64,000 nucleotides of DNA from Sympetrum striolatum. Lineage: Eukaryota; Arthropoda; Insecta; Odonata; Libellulidae. Shown here piece after piece: positions 10,410 through 21,300 of this stretch (the stretch's first letter is position 1; every line of letters begins with the position of its first letter). The stretch spans positions 89,423,152 through 89,487,151 of the forward strand of contig OX388350.1 of NCBI GenBank assembly GCA_947579665.1. Direction: 5' to 3'. The notes below the pieces were generated by a model. That model searched no databases. It was given only the letters and a program-made list of their open reading frames with translations, and was not told where the DNA came from. The translations under genes and the position numbers were made by a program.

Positions 10410-13030
10410 CACTATTCAAAGAGTTTAAACAATTAAGGTTACAGACCACTCATCACCATTTCCACTTCCATTATTTCATTGAATTTAAGAAAAAGAAATC
10501 CAACAAAGCAAACCAAATGACAACTTAAATGTAGTGTAACCACAAGAATGATCATGGAAATAAATCAGATTTCCAGAAATACATCCAACAAACTTAGTCA
10601 ATGATCTCCAATTGGAAATATTCCTATAAATATATTAAAATCTGCTAGTTAAGATGGCTGACTTCAATGAAAATTGACGATATCGTAATGCAAGCTGTAT
10701 AACAGAAAATATTGACAGTAATTGCAAATTATATCTAAATATATATTATAACTCAATTAAGGCACGCAATATATATAAACAAATTATGAACTCCCCAGAA
10801 TATTAAGATCATGTATCCCCGAATCTAGCATAGAGCAATGTGAAAGGAAAAGCCGGTGCAAACATATTTTGAAAGGAGAGGATTTAGCAGTAATTCAACA
10901 GAACAAACGGAAAACCACAACAATTCAACAGAGGCAAACTGGAGCAAGAGCATATGAAAAAAATTCCTGATTTTTCCCATCAAACCATCTAAATCCAGTG
11001 TATCATACTTGAAACCCAATTAAGTTATCATTACCGATTAAAAACATAAATTGACATGATATAACACAATTGAAACTCAATCAAAGAAATAATTACGTCT
11101 TGCATTGTATTGGAAAACTTGTTAAATATTGTATCTCTGCTGCAAATAAAGCTTCAAATGCACTCAAATATTTATTATAATATTCAAACTTTGTATTAAC
11201 TTTTAGCATATAGCTAGTTTAGTTTAGTTATCACATGTTAATTTACTATATAGAAATTTTCTTACCTTTTAGGATCATTAGCGACCGATATCCCTTGCTT
11301 TTCCATAGTAGTCAGCATCAAACACATGACAATGAAGCTAAATATCATTTTTTTCTTGGTGGTTAAACGTTATGGCCAGTACGTTGAAAAAATTTCAAGT
11401 CTGTGACACTTATGAAATATGGTCACAATTTTAATCCCCTATGAATGAATGAGTCAGTGAATGTATAATTAGGTATAATTGGATAAACATCTAAATGTAA
11501 TAGGTAGGAGATGGATTAACACATACAACTTTAATTCGTAATCATCATAAAGTCATGTTTGATACACCACTCTGTGTTACAAGTGCCTCAATGAGGCCAT
11601 GGCAGTGGGCGATGATGCATATTCAGACAAGACCACACTTGCTCTTGCACGCAAAGTTCCCAAAATGGCATGTGGAAAAACTACTACTAAATTGTGGACC
11701 CATAACCTTGTGCCAAAAGCAGTGCGGAGCTTGTGTTAAAAATTTAATGTACTCAAACCAAACTAGCTAGGCATACTCTATGCTCCAAAGGACTGGATAC
11801 ACAAAGAATATATTTCAATGAATTTCTATGAACCTATTATTTTCCCATTAGAAGTTCTATTGGAAATGGATACGTTGCCAATTAAGAATAGCAATTATGC
11901 AACTGAAAAGAATAATAATCATCACTTACTAAGGAAATTTTTAAAATTTGGACTCATAATTTTCCTTCAGTAAGGGTTTGTTAGAAAAATAGAACTCATT
12001 ACATCGTAAGTATCAACCCATTTTCAGTAAAAATACATAATTAATATTGTAAATCACAATAGTTCTGTGTAACAATATGCAGGTATTTTATGGTAACCTA
12101 TAATATGACAAACATATACCAAAATTGATATCATTAATTATTTATTTATATTTGTTATTGCATATATTCTAAACGTATTTTATAATTTTAAAATTCTATA
12201 TTGGAACATTAAAATATCCAGACCAATACGTGGGTAAAACCTTACCATGAAAAGGAAACCACTGTTCAAATGCAATGAACTTCTGCCCCTATCAAAAACA
12301 CCAATAATAACAATCAAAACGAGAGCAAGGAAAACACCTACATGTCATCAAAACGACATTTTTGGATACTTAAGAAGTAGCTCCAATGCATCACAAAAAA
12401 AATCTGATGTGGCCAGCACATGAATTTCTTCATGTATAATGTGTCAATATTAATTTACGACAGTATTTTCAAAATCTATATTCAAACTAAACTTGGAAGA
12501 TAAGTGATTAATTTATATCATAATATCTTTTACATCACAAACATTATAAGTAATGTTTTTGGGGACATGTTCGATGAAATAATGAAATTACATTTTCAAA
12601 AACTTTTATATACAATCGTATATACCTAAATATATTATTTTTATGAGATATTTTACAAAAACGGACGTTTGTTTCCAAGAATAAAATAAGCTCAACTTCC
12701 GGTTAAACCATTTGCTCCAAAAAATAATCAACTCTGTCAGCACACCACAGTATATATGTGAAGTTTAGTACTAATAGGGGTAATAGTTTTCACATTAGAG
12801 CGCCCACAAGCACACATACACAAACTTCTTTCCAAAAATGGTCAGAAGGTATTCAAGGGACCCCAAAACATGTATTTCCATTAAATCTCGAAGTCAATTT
12901 TTTTCATGAAAACAATACTTTTTATACTATGAATATGGAGAAAGTAAAAATCCAAATAGTATGAAGGAATGGACCCTAAAATACATTGCATATTGTATGT
13001 TAGCAATAACAAAAGTGTAAAATACTCTAC
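10410..13030. repeat. Array unit 2 (2.62 kb, short form)
   Basis: Same structure as unit 1, also without the 2.65-kb segment. The signal-peptide exon homologue (11348-11266) keeps its ATG and GTAAGA donor. The partner exon present in the long units is missing from this unit. Confidence 0.87.
11266..11348 (-). pseudogene. Signal-peptide exon homologue, unit 2 (no partner exon)
   Basis: Encodes MIFSFIVMCLMLTTMEKQG then ISVANDPK and ends AAAAG|GTAAGA, a better donor than in units 3 and 4. The unit lacks the 2.65-kb segment with exon 2, so splicing would have to reach exons further left. It is either an orphan first exon or the start of a different transcript. It differs from unit 3 at two codons (F/S and M/L). 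Confidence 0.4.
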
Positions 13031-13913
13031 CACTATTCAAAGAGTCTAAACAATTTTGGTTACAGACCACTCATCACCATTTCCACTTCCATTATTTCAT
13101 TGAATTTAAGAAAAAGAAATCCAACAAAGCAAACCAAATGACAGCTTAAATGTAGTGTAACCACAAGAATGATCATGGAAATAAATCAGATTTCCAAAAT
13201 ACATCCCACAATCTTCGTCTATGATCTCCATTTGGAAATATTCGTATAACTTTAATAAAATCTGCTAGTTAAGATGGCTGATTTCAATGAAAATTGACGA
13301 TATTCGTAATTCAAGTTGTATAACAGAACATATTGACAGTAATTGCAATATTATATCTAAATATATATTATAACTCAATTAAGGCATGCAATATATATAA
13401 ACAAATTATGAACTCCCCAGAATATTATGATCATGTAACCCCGAATCAAGCATAGAGCAATATGAAAGGAAAAGCCAGAGCAAACATATTTTGAAAGGAC
13501 AGGATTTAACAGTACTTCAAACAGAACTAACGGAAAGCCACAACAATTCAACAGAGGACAACTGGAGCAAGAGCTTATGAAAAAAATGGCTTGTTTTCCC
13601 CATCACACATCCTAAATCCACTTTATCATCCTTGAAACCCAATTAACTTATCATTACCGATGAAAAACATAAAATGACATGATATAACACCATTGAAACT
13701 TGATCAAAGAAATAAATAGGTCAAACGTTTTGGAAAACTTAGAGACGCATTTCAAAACAATGAATTGAAAAAAATATATGTAATAATATCTTACTCTGAA
13801 GCCACCCTTTAAGCACTCAGTGGCTGCCGTAATACTTCCCTTGCCCTCCACAGGAGCCATGAAGAGGCCTCGTCCATTCTTCCAACGAATTTATCAGCAA
13901 TGTGGTGTCCCTC

Positions 13914-14711
13914 TTAAGCAAATGTCCCATACTGTAGACAGTAGTTGTCCATTTCCACCATTCTCCACTTTACTTCCAAGCTGGAACACTCTGGAGCTTC
14001 TCGTATTATTTGAGGAAATTCAGTGCATATTCTATACATGAATAATAGGACAAACACATAATATATTAAATATAATATATATGCCAATTGATATTCCAGT
14101 AATAAGAGAAGATCCTGTTCGATTTTTACAAGGCAGTAAATAAGGCAATTACAATTTTCGATGCTTAGTACTAAACCTATATTGAAATGAGGATCTTTGA
14201 AATGATTATAGAGTTACCTTAGATTATTCAAGAGGAGAGCCTGCACGAACCTTCACAAACTAACCTGTAGTATCTGGTTCAACAATTTCTACCACATCTC
14301 AGCTTGGTAGTAGGTGATGGTTATTGAGTCAAGATCAATAGTTACAGAATGACTTATGTTGCCAGAGCAATTTAGAATGTGCTGCTTTTCTTATGCATTT
14401 TACCTTTTTCCTCTTCCATAGGTAGGTTCAGGTGGATATTTTAAGGTAGGTAAACCAGTAGACCTTTATCAATAATGTTTTTATAAGCACCCCATTCCTG
14501 AAAGGTTAGAAAAGAGACCATTAATATTCAATTAAAAAATTTTAATTATAAAAATTATTATTTTCTAATGATAATCAGATACCAATACATAAAAAATATA
14601 TTCTAAAATCTTCAGAAAAACATACCTTATTTTGCGATCACCAATTGGGAATGCATTGGAATCACTCCATCCAACGATAATCTCAAAAAAGATGCCCTCC
14701 TCAAAGCGCAT
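13914..14711 (-). CDS. Candidate two-exon ORF, unit 3 (weak FAMeT-domain-like)
   Basis: Exon A' (14711-14626) starts ATG and encodes MRFEEGIFFEIIVGWSDSN, then AFPIGDRKI, ending ATAAG|GTATGTTT. Exon B (14031-13914) follows an ATTCATGTATAG acceptor. Its first base completes an Arg codon in phase and the frame continues ICTEFPQIIREAPECSSL, EVKWRMVEMDNYC to a TAA, 67 aa in all. The segment EIIVGWSDSN followed later by a Trp-containing strand, and beyond the stop in another frame by EWTRPLHGSCGGQGKYYGS, is in the order of conserved points of the farnesoic acid O-methyltransferase/natterin-type domain (EIxIGGW, FWIxW, TGWGxxG). That similarity is weak and by memory only. If real, the copy is C-terminally damaged. 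Copies: unit 4 A' 19983-19898 and B 19303-19186; unit 5 A' near 25256 with a changed donor and B 24577-24460. Confidence 0.32.
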
Positions 14712-14744
14712 CGATTATTAAAACGTCTCACTAAACATGAGAAG

Positions 14745-15205
14745 TCAGATCAGACCCTCTACATGAAATCTTCAAGTTTTAGTCCCATAATGGGCAGAAC
14801 TTCTCTATCAAGAGAGGCAAAATGCCTCTCGGTGACGAGAATTGTATCTGCAAATGGTATCTCTCTTTTGATAGCTACCAGAAAGTCTTGAAGGGCAAAA
14901 CATCTCAATCGGAATCCTGATCGTCGATGAGAATATTATTTTGCCAAAGGTAGCTTTCTATTGAGTGATACCATGAGGTACGCAGACCCTCTTTCCATGG
15001 GCAGAACCTCTCAAACAGGAGAGGCATTACACCTCCCCTGAAGAGAACTGTATTCTGAAAATGGTAGCTTTCATTTGAGAGCTACCCCGTGGTACCCAGA
15101 CCCACTCGATGGGCAGAATCTCTCGACCTGGGGATGGCATCACACCACTCCATAGTGAGAATTTTATTCTGCTAGGGTAGCTCTCTTTTGAAGTTACCAG
15201 AAGAC
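14745..15205. repeat. Four ~105-bp subrepeats (one of five such blocks)
   Basis: Subrepeats start at the text GGGCAGAAC or GGGCAAAAC at 14792, 14893, 14999 and 15111, so spacings are 101, 106 and 112 bp. Each carries a CTCTCAAACAGGAGAGGCAT-type imperfect palindrome, a GAGAATTTTATTCTG-type segment and GGTAGCT...AGCTACC. The same block is found at about 15545-16005, 20018-20478, 20818-21278 and 25600-26062. Irregular spacing and in-frame TAG in the consensus argue against a coding repeat. The paired GAGAGG/CCTCTC and GGTAGCT/AGCTACC texts could form hairpins in RNA. Confidence 0.75.
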
Positions 15206-15422
15206 AAGCAGACCACTCAGCAGGAGGGTTAAGGGGGAGATTTTAAGGTACGTAAACCAGTTTTCCTTTATCAATAATGTATTTATAAGCACACCATTCC
15301 TGAAAGGTTAGAAGAAAGATCATTAATATTCAATTAAAAATATCATAAAAATTATTATTTTCTAATGATATTCAGATACCAATACTTAAAAAATATATTC
15401 TAAAATCTTAAGAAAAACATAC

Positions 15423-15508
15423 CTTATTTTGCCATCACCAATTGAGAATGCATTGGAATCATTCCATCCAACGATAATCTCTAATAAGATGCCAACCTCA
15501 AAGTGCAT
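15423..15508 (-). CDS. Second copy of exon A within unit 3
   Basis: Internal duplicate of the exon at 14711-14626, encoding MHFEVGILLEIIVGW, then NDSNAFSIGDGKI, and ending at the same ATAAG|GTATGTTT donor in phase 2. Compared with the other copy it has several amino-acid changes but no stop or indel. Equivalent copies lie at 20781-20696 (unit 4) and 25563-25478 (unit 5), both with SDSN. Two TAA codons precede the ATG in frame, so the exon cannot extend upstream. It would be a first exon, or part of an untranslated repeat. Confidence 0.32.
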
Positions 15509-15968
15509 CGATTATTAAAAGGTCTCACTAAACATGAGAGGTCAGATCAGACCCTCTTCATGAAATCTTCAAGTTTAAGTCCCATAATGGGCAGAACTTC
15601 TCTATCAAGAGAGGCAAAATGCCTCTCGGTGACGAGAATTGTATCTGCAAATGGTATCTCTCTTTTGATAGCTACCAGAAAGTCTTGAAGGGCAAAACAT
15701 CTCAATCGGAATCCTGATCGTCGATGAGAATATTATTTTGCCAAAGGTAGCTTTCTATTGAGTGATACCATGAGGTACGCAGACCCTCTTTCCATGGGCA
15801 GAACCTCTCAAACAGGAGAGGCATTACACCTCCCCTGAAGAGAACTGTATTCTGAAAATGGTAGCTTTCATTTAAGAGCTACCCCGTGGTACCCAGACCC
15901 ACTCGATGGGCAGAATCTCTCGACCTGGGGATGGCATCACACCACTCCATAGTGAGAATTTTATTCTG

Positions 15969-16617
15969 CTAGGGTAGCTCTCTTTTGAAGTTACCAGAAG
16001 ACAAGCAGACCTCTCCATATGGGTACCTATAAAACAATAGTCGTTAATCATGGCCTTAAAATAATTGAATAATTTTGTCCAATTTTATTTAGATATTTCC
16101 AAAGTATCCTAGACTTAAACCTATTTACTCTAAAATTGATAACCCTATGTTGATTCATTACCTATAAGGTCCTGTTAATATATTGAAGTAGTCAGTTTTC
16201 CGTGTGCCTATCCAACAACATCCAAAGATTTCTAATTTTTTGTCCACAGCCGTTGGGGTTCAATGCACATAGGTACTGCATTGCTTAGTCCCACATTAAG
16301 TTGACCTTAACTAAAGCTGACTTATGATCTTCATCTGCATGCTCGTAGGAGATGTTTGCTTTTGTTGACCATCTCTTTCTAATGCCATCTATGGTTATTG
16401 TATCTCTGCTGCGAATAAAGCTTCAAATGCTCTCAAATATTTATTATAATTTTCATACTTTGGATTAAGTTTTAGCATATAGCTAGTTTAGTTAAGTTAT
16501 CACACGTTAATTTACAATAAGGAAATTTTCCTACCTTTTAGGATCATTAGCGACCGATATCCCTTGCTTTTCCAATGTAGTCAGCATCAAACACATGACA
16601 ATGGAGCTAAATATCAT
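15969..16617 (-). CDS. Candidate small secreted-peptide gene, unit 3 copy (2 exons)
   Basis: Exon 1 (16617-16535) starts at an ATG and encodes a signal-peptide-like leader, MIFSSIVMCLMLTTLEKQG, then ISVANDPK, ending AAAAG|GTAGGA. The intron is about 508 bp and ends TATTGTTTTATAG. Exon 2 (16026-15969) begins with G, which completes an Arg codon in phase, and encodes YPYGEVCLSSGNF, KR, ELP and a TAG stop. The product would be 46 aa: leader, propeptide, KR, a 13-residue peptide with one Cys, KR, and a short tail. This is the layout of a secreted or neuropeptide-like precursor. What I see is start, hydrophobic leader, splice signals, phase match and dibasic sites. That the exons are joined in a transcript is inference. 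No family is recognised. The FAMeT-like exon pair lies downstream on the same strand and could belong to an alternative, longer transcript. Confidence 0.4.
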
Positions 16618-18302
16618 TTTTTTCTTGGTGGTTAAACGTTATGGCCAGTACGTTGAAAAAATTTCAAGTCTGTGACACTTATGAAATATGGTCACAATTT
16701 TAATCCCCTATGAATGAATGAGTCAGTGAATGTATAATTAGGTATAAATGGATAAACATCTAAATGTAATAGGTAGGAGATGGATTAACACATACAACTT
16801 TAATTCGTAATCATCATAAAGTCATGTTTGATACACCACTCTGTGTTACAAGTGCCTCAATGAGGCCAATTTCAGTGGGCGATGATGCATATTCGGACAA
16901 GACCACACTTGCTCTTGCACGCAAAGTTCCCAAAATGGCATGTGGAAAAACTACTACTAAATTGTGGACCCATAACCTTGTGCCCAAAGCAGTGCGGAGC
17001 TTGTGTTAAAAATTTAATGTACTCAAACCAAACTAGCTAGGCATACTCTATGCTCCAAAGGACTGGATACACAAAGAATATATTTCAATGAATTTCTATG
17101 AACCTATTATTTTCCCATTAGACGTTCTATTGGAAATGGATACGTTGCCAATTAAGAATAGCAATTACGCAACTGAAAAGAATAATAATCATCACTTACT
17201 AAGGAAATTTTTAAAATTTGGAGTCATAATTTTCCTTCAGTAAGGGTTTGTTAGAAAAATGGAACACATTACATCGTAAGTATCAACCCATTTTCAGTAA
17301 AAATACATAATTAATATTGTAAATCACAATAGTTCTGTGTAACAATATGCAGGTATTTTATGGTAACCTATAATATGACAAACATATACCAAAATTGATA
17401 TCATTAATTATTTATTTATATTTGTTATTGCATATATTCTAAATGTATTTTATAATTTTAAAATTCTATATTGGAACATTAAAATATCCAGACCAATACG
17501 TGGGTAAAACCTTACCATGAAAAGGAAACCACTGTTCAAATGCGATGAACTTCTGCCCCTATCAAAAACACCAATAATAACAATCAAAACAAGAGCAAGG
17601 AAAACACCTACATGTCATCAAAACGCTATTTTTGGATACTTAAGAAGTAGCTCCAATGCATCACAAAAAAAATCTGATGTGGCCAGCACATGAATTTCTT
17701 CATGTATAATATGTCAATATTAATTTACGACAGTATTTTCAAAATCTATATTCAAACTAAACTTGGAAGATAAGTGATTAATTTATATCATAATATCTTT
17801 TACGTCACAAACATTATAAGTAATGTTTTTGGGGACATGTTCGATGAAATAATGAAATTACATTTTCAAAAACTTTTATATACAATCGTATATACCTAAA
17901 TATATTATTTTTTTGAGATATTTTACAAAAACGGACGTTTGTTTCCAAGAATAAAATAAGCTCAACTTCCGGTTAAACCATTTGCTCCAAAAAATAATCA
18001 ACTCTGTCAGCACACCACAGTATATATGTGAAGTTTAGTACTAATAGGGGTAATAGTTTTCACATTAGAGCGCCCACAAGCACACATACACACAAACCTC
18101 TTTCCAAAAATGGTCAGAAGGTATTCAAGGGACCCCAAAACATGTATTTCCATTAAATCTCGAAGTCAATTTTTTTCATGAAAACAATACTTTTTATACT
18201 ATGAATATGGAGAAAGTAAAAATCCAAATAGTATGAAGGAATGGACCCTAAAATACATTGCATATTGTATGTTAGCAATAACAAAAGTGTAAAATACTCT
18301 AC

Positions 18303-21300
18303 CACTATTCAAAGAGTCTAAACAATTTTGGTTACAGACCACTCATCACCATTTCCACTTCCATTATTTCATTGAATTTAAGAAAAAGAAATCCAACAAA
18401 GCAAACCAAATGACAGCTTAAATGTAGTGTAACCACAAGAATGATCATGGAAATAAATCAGATTTCCAAAATACATCCCACAATCTTCGTCTATGATCTC
18501 CATTTGGAAATATTCGTATAACTTTAATAAAATCTGCTAGTTAAGATGGCTGATTTCAATGAAAATTGACGATATTCGTAATTCAAGTTGTATAACAGAA
18601 CATATTGACAGTAATTGCAATATTATATCTAAATATATATTATAACTCAATTAAGGCATGCAATATATATAAACAAATTATGAACTCCCCAGAATATTAT
18701 GATCATGTAACCCCGAATCAAGCATAGAGCAATATGAAAGGAAAAGCCAGAGCAAACATATTTTGAAAGGACAGGATTTAACAGTACTTCAAACAGAACT
18801 AACGGAAAGCCACAACAATTCAACAGAGGACAACTGGAGCAAGAGCTTATGAAAAAAATGGCTTGTTTTCCCCATCACACATCCTAAATCCACTTTATCA
18901 TCCTTGAAACCCAATTAACTTATCATTACCGATGAAAAACATAAAATGACATGATATAACACCATTGAAACTTGATCAAAGAAATAAATAGGTCAAACGT
19001 TTTGGAAAACTTAGAGACGCATTTCAAAACAATGAATTGAAAAAAATATATGTAATAATATCTTACTCTGAAGCCACCCTTTAAGCACTCAGTGGCTGCC
19101 GTAATACTTCCCTTGCCCTCCACAGGAGCCATGAAGAGGCCTCGTCCATTCTTCCAACGAATTTATCAGCAATGTGGTGTCCCTCTTAAGCAAATGTCCC
19201 ATACTGTAGACAGTAGTTGTCCATTTCCACCATTCTCCACTTTACTTCCAAGCTGGAACACTCTGGAGCTTCTCGTATTATTTGAGGAAATTCAGTGCAT
19301 ATTCTATACATGAATAATAGGACAAACACATAATATATTAAATATAATATATATGCCAATTGATATTCCAGTAATAAGAGAAGATCCTGTTCGATTTTTA
19401 CAAGGCAGTAAATAAGGCAATTACAATTTTCGATGCTTAGTACTAAACCTATATTGAAATGAGGATCTTTGAAATGATTATAGAGTTACCTTAGATTATT
19501 CAAGAGGAGAGCCTGCACGAACCTTCACAAACTAACCTGTAGTATCTGGTTCAACAATTTCTACCACATCTCAGCTTGGTAGTAGGTGATGGTTATTGAG
19601 TCAAGATCAATAGTTACAGAATGACTTATGTTGCCAGAGCAATTTAGAATGTGCTGCTTTTCTTATGCATTTTACCTTTTTCCTCTTCCATAGGTAGGTT
19701 CAGGTGGATATTTTAAGGTAGGTAAACCAGTAGACCTTTATCAATAATGTTTTTATAAGCACCCCATTCCTGAAAGGTTAGAAAAGAGACCATTAATATT
19801 CAATTAAAAAATTTTAATTATAAAAATTATTATTTTCTAATGATAATCAGATACCAATACATAAAAAATATATTCTAAAATCTTCAGAAAAACATACCTT
19901 ATTTTGCGATCACCAATTGGGAATGCATTGGAATCACTCCATCCAACGATAATCTCAAAAAAGATGCCCTCCTCAAAGCGCATCGATTATTAAAACGTCT
20001 CACTAAACATGAGAAGTCAGATCAGACCCTCTACATGAAATCTTCAAGATTTAGTCCCATAATGGGCAGAACTTCTCTATCAAGAGAGGCAAAATGCCTC
20101 TCGGTGACGAGAATTGTATCTGCAAATGGTATCTCTCTTTTGATAGCTACCAGAAAGTCTTGAAGGGCAAAACATCTCAATCGGAATCCTGATCGTCGAT
20201 GAGAATATTATTTTGCCAAAGGTAGCTTTCTATTGAGTGATACCATGAGGTACGCAGACCCTCTTTCCATGGGCAGAACCTCTCAAACAGGAGAGGCATT
20301 ACACCTCCCCTGAAGAGAACTGTATTCTGAAAATGGTAGCTTTCATTTGAGAGCTACCCCGTGGTACCCAGACCCACTCGATGGGCAGAATCTCTCGACC
20401 TGGGGATGGCATCACACCACTCCATAGTGAGAATTTTATTCTGCTAGGGTAGCTCTCTTTTGAAGTTACCAGAAGAAAAGCAGACCACTCAGCAGGAGGG
20501 TTAAGGGGGAGATTTTAAGGTACGTAAACCAGTTTTCCTTTATCAATAATGTATTTATAAGCACACCATTCCTGAAAGGTTAGAAGAAAGATCATTAATA
20601 TTCAATTAAACAATATCATAAAAATTATTATTTTCTAATGATATTCAGATACCAATACTTAAAAAATATATTCTAAAATCTTAAGAAAAACATACCTTAT
20701 TTTGCCATCACCAATTGAGAATGCATTGGAATCACTCCATCCAACGATAATCTCTAATAAGATGCCAACCTCAAAGTGCATCGATTATTAAAAGGTCTCA
20801 CTAAACATGAGAGGTCAGATCAGACCCTCTTCATGAAATCTTCAAGTTTAAGTCCCATAATGGGCAGAACTTCTCTATCAAGAGAGGCAAAATGCCTCTC
20901 GGTGACGAGAATTGTATCTGCAAATGGTATCTCTCTTTTGATAGCTACCAGAAAGTCTTGAAGGGCAAAACATCTCAATCGGAATCCTGATCGTCGATGA
21001 GAATATTATTTTGCCAAAGGTAGCTTTCTATTGAGTGATACCATGAGGTACGCAGACCCTCTTTCCATGGGCAGAACCTCTCAAACAGGAGAGGCATTAC
21101 ACCTCCCCTGAAGAGAACTGTATTCTGAAAATGGTAGCTTTCATTTAAGAGCTACCCCGTGGTACCCAGACCCACTCGATGGGCAGAATCTCTCGACCTG
21201 GGGATGGCATCACACCACTCCATAGTGAGAATTTTATTCTGCTAGGGTAGCTCTCTTTTGAAGTTACCAGAAGACAAGCAGACCTCTCCATATGGGTACC

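Larger units (their letters stand above)
7780..10410. repeat. Array unit 1 (2.63 kb, short form)
   Basis: Begins with the text TTCAAAGAGTCTAAACAATT and ends before the same text near 10415. It lacks the 2.65-kb segment of the long units. The signal-peptide exon homologue at 8718-8636 has lost its start codon (ATT for ATG). It contains a minus-strand ORF at 8389-8195 and an (AC)n run near 10185. It is the most diverged unit. Confidence 0.85.
13030..18302. repeat. Array unit 3 (5.27 kb, long form)
   Basis: It starts like units 1 and 2, departs at about 13.74 kb and returns to them at about 16.39 kb. The extra segment contains exon candidates B (14031-13914), A' (14711-14626), A (15508-15423) and the small terminal exon (16026-15969), all minus strand. 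It also contains an internal 0.8-kb direct duplication (about 14.46-15.24 and 15.24-16.01 kb). Confidence 0.9.

Noticed and set aside
13654..19313. Identical plus-strand ORFs (MAAVILPLPSTG..., MHRLLKGLTKHE...) as conserved genes
   Set aside because: Identity reflects near-identical array units, not selection. Splice signals in this segment lie on the minus strand.
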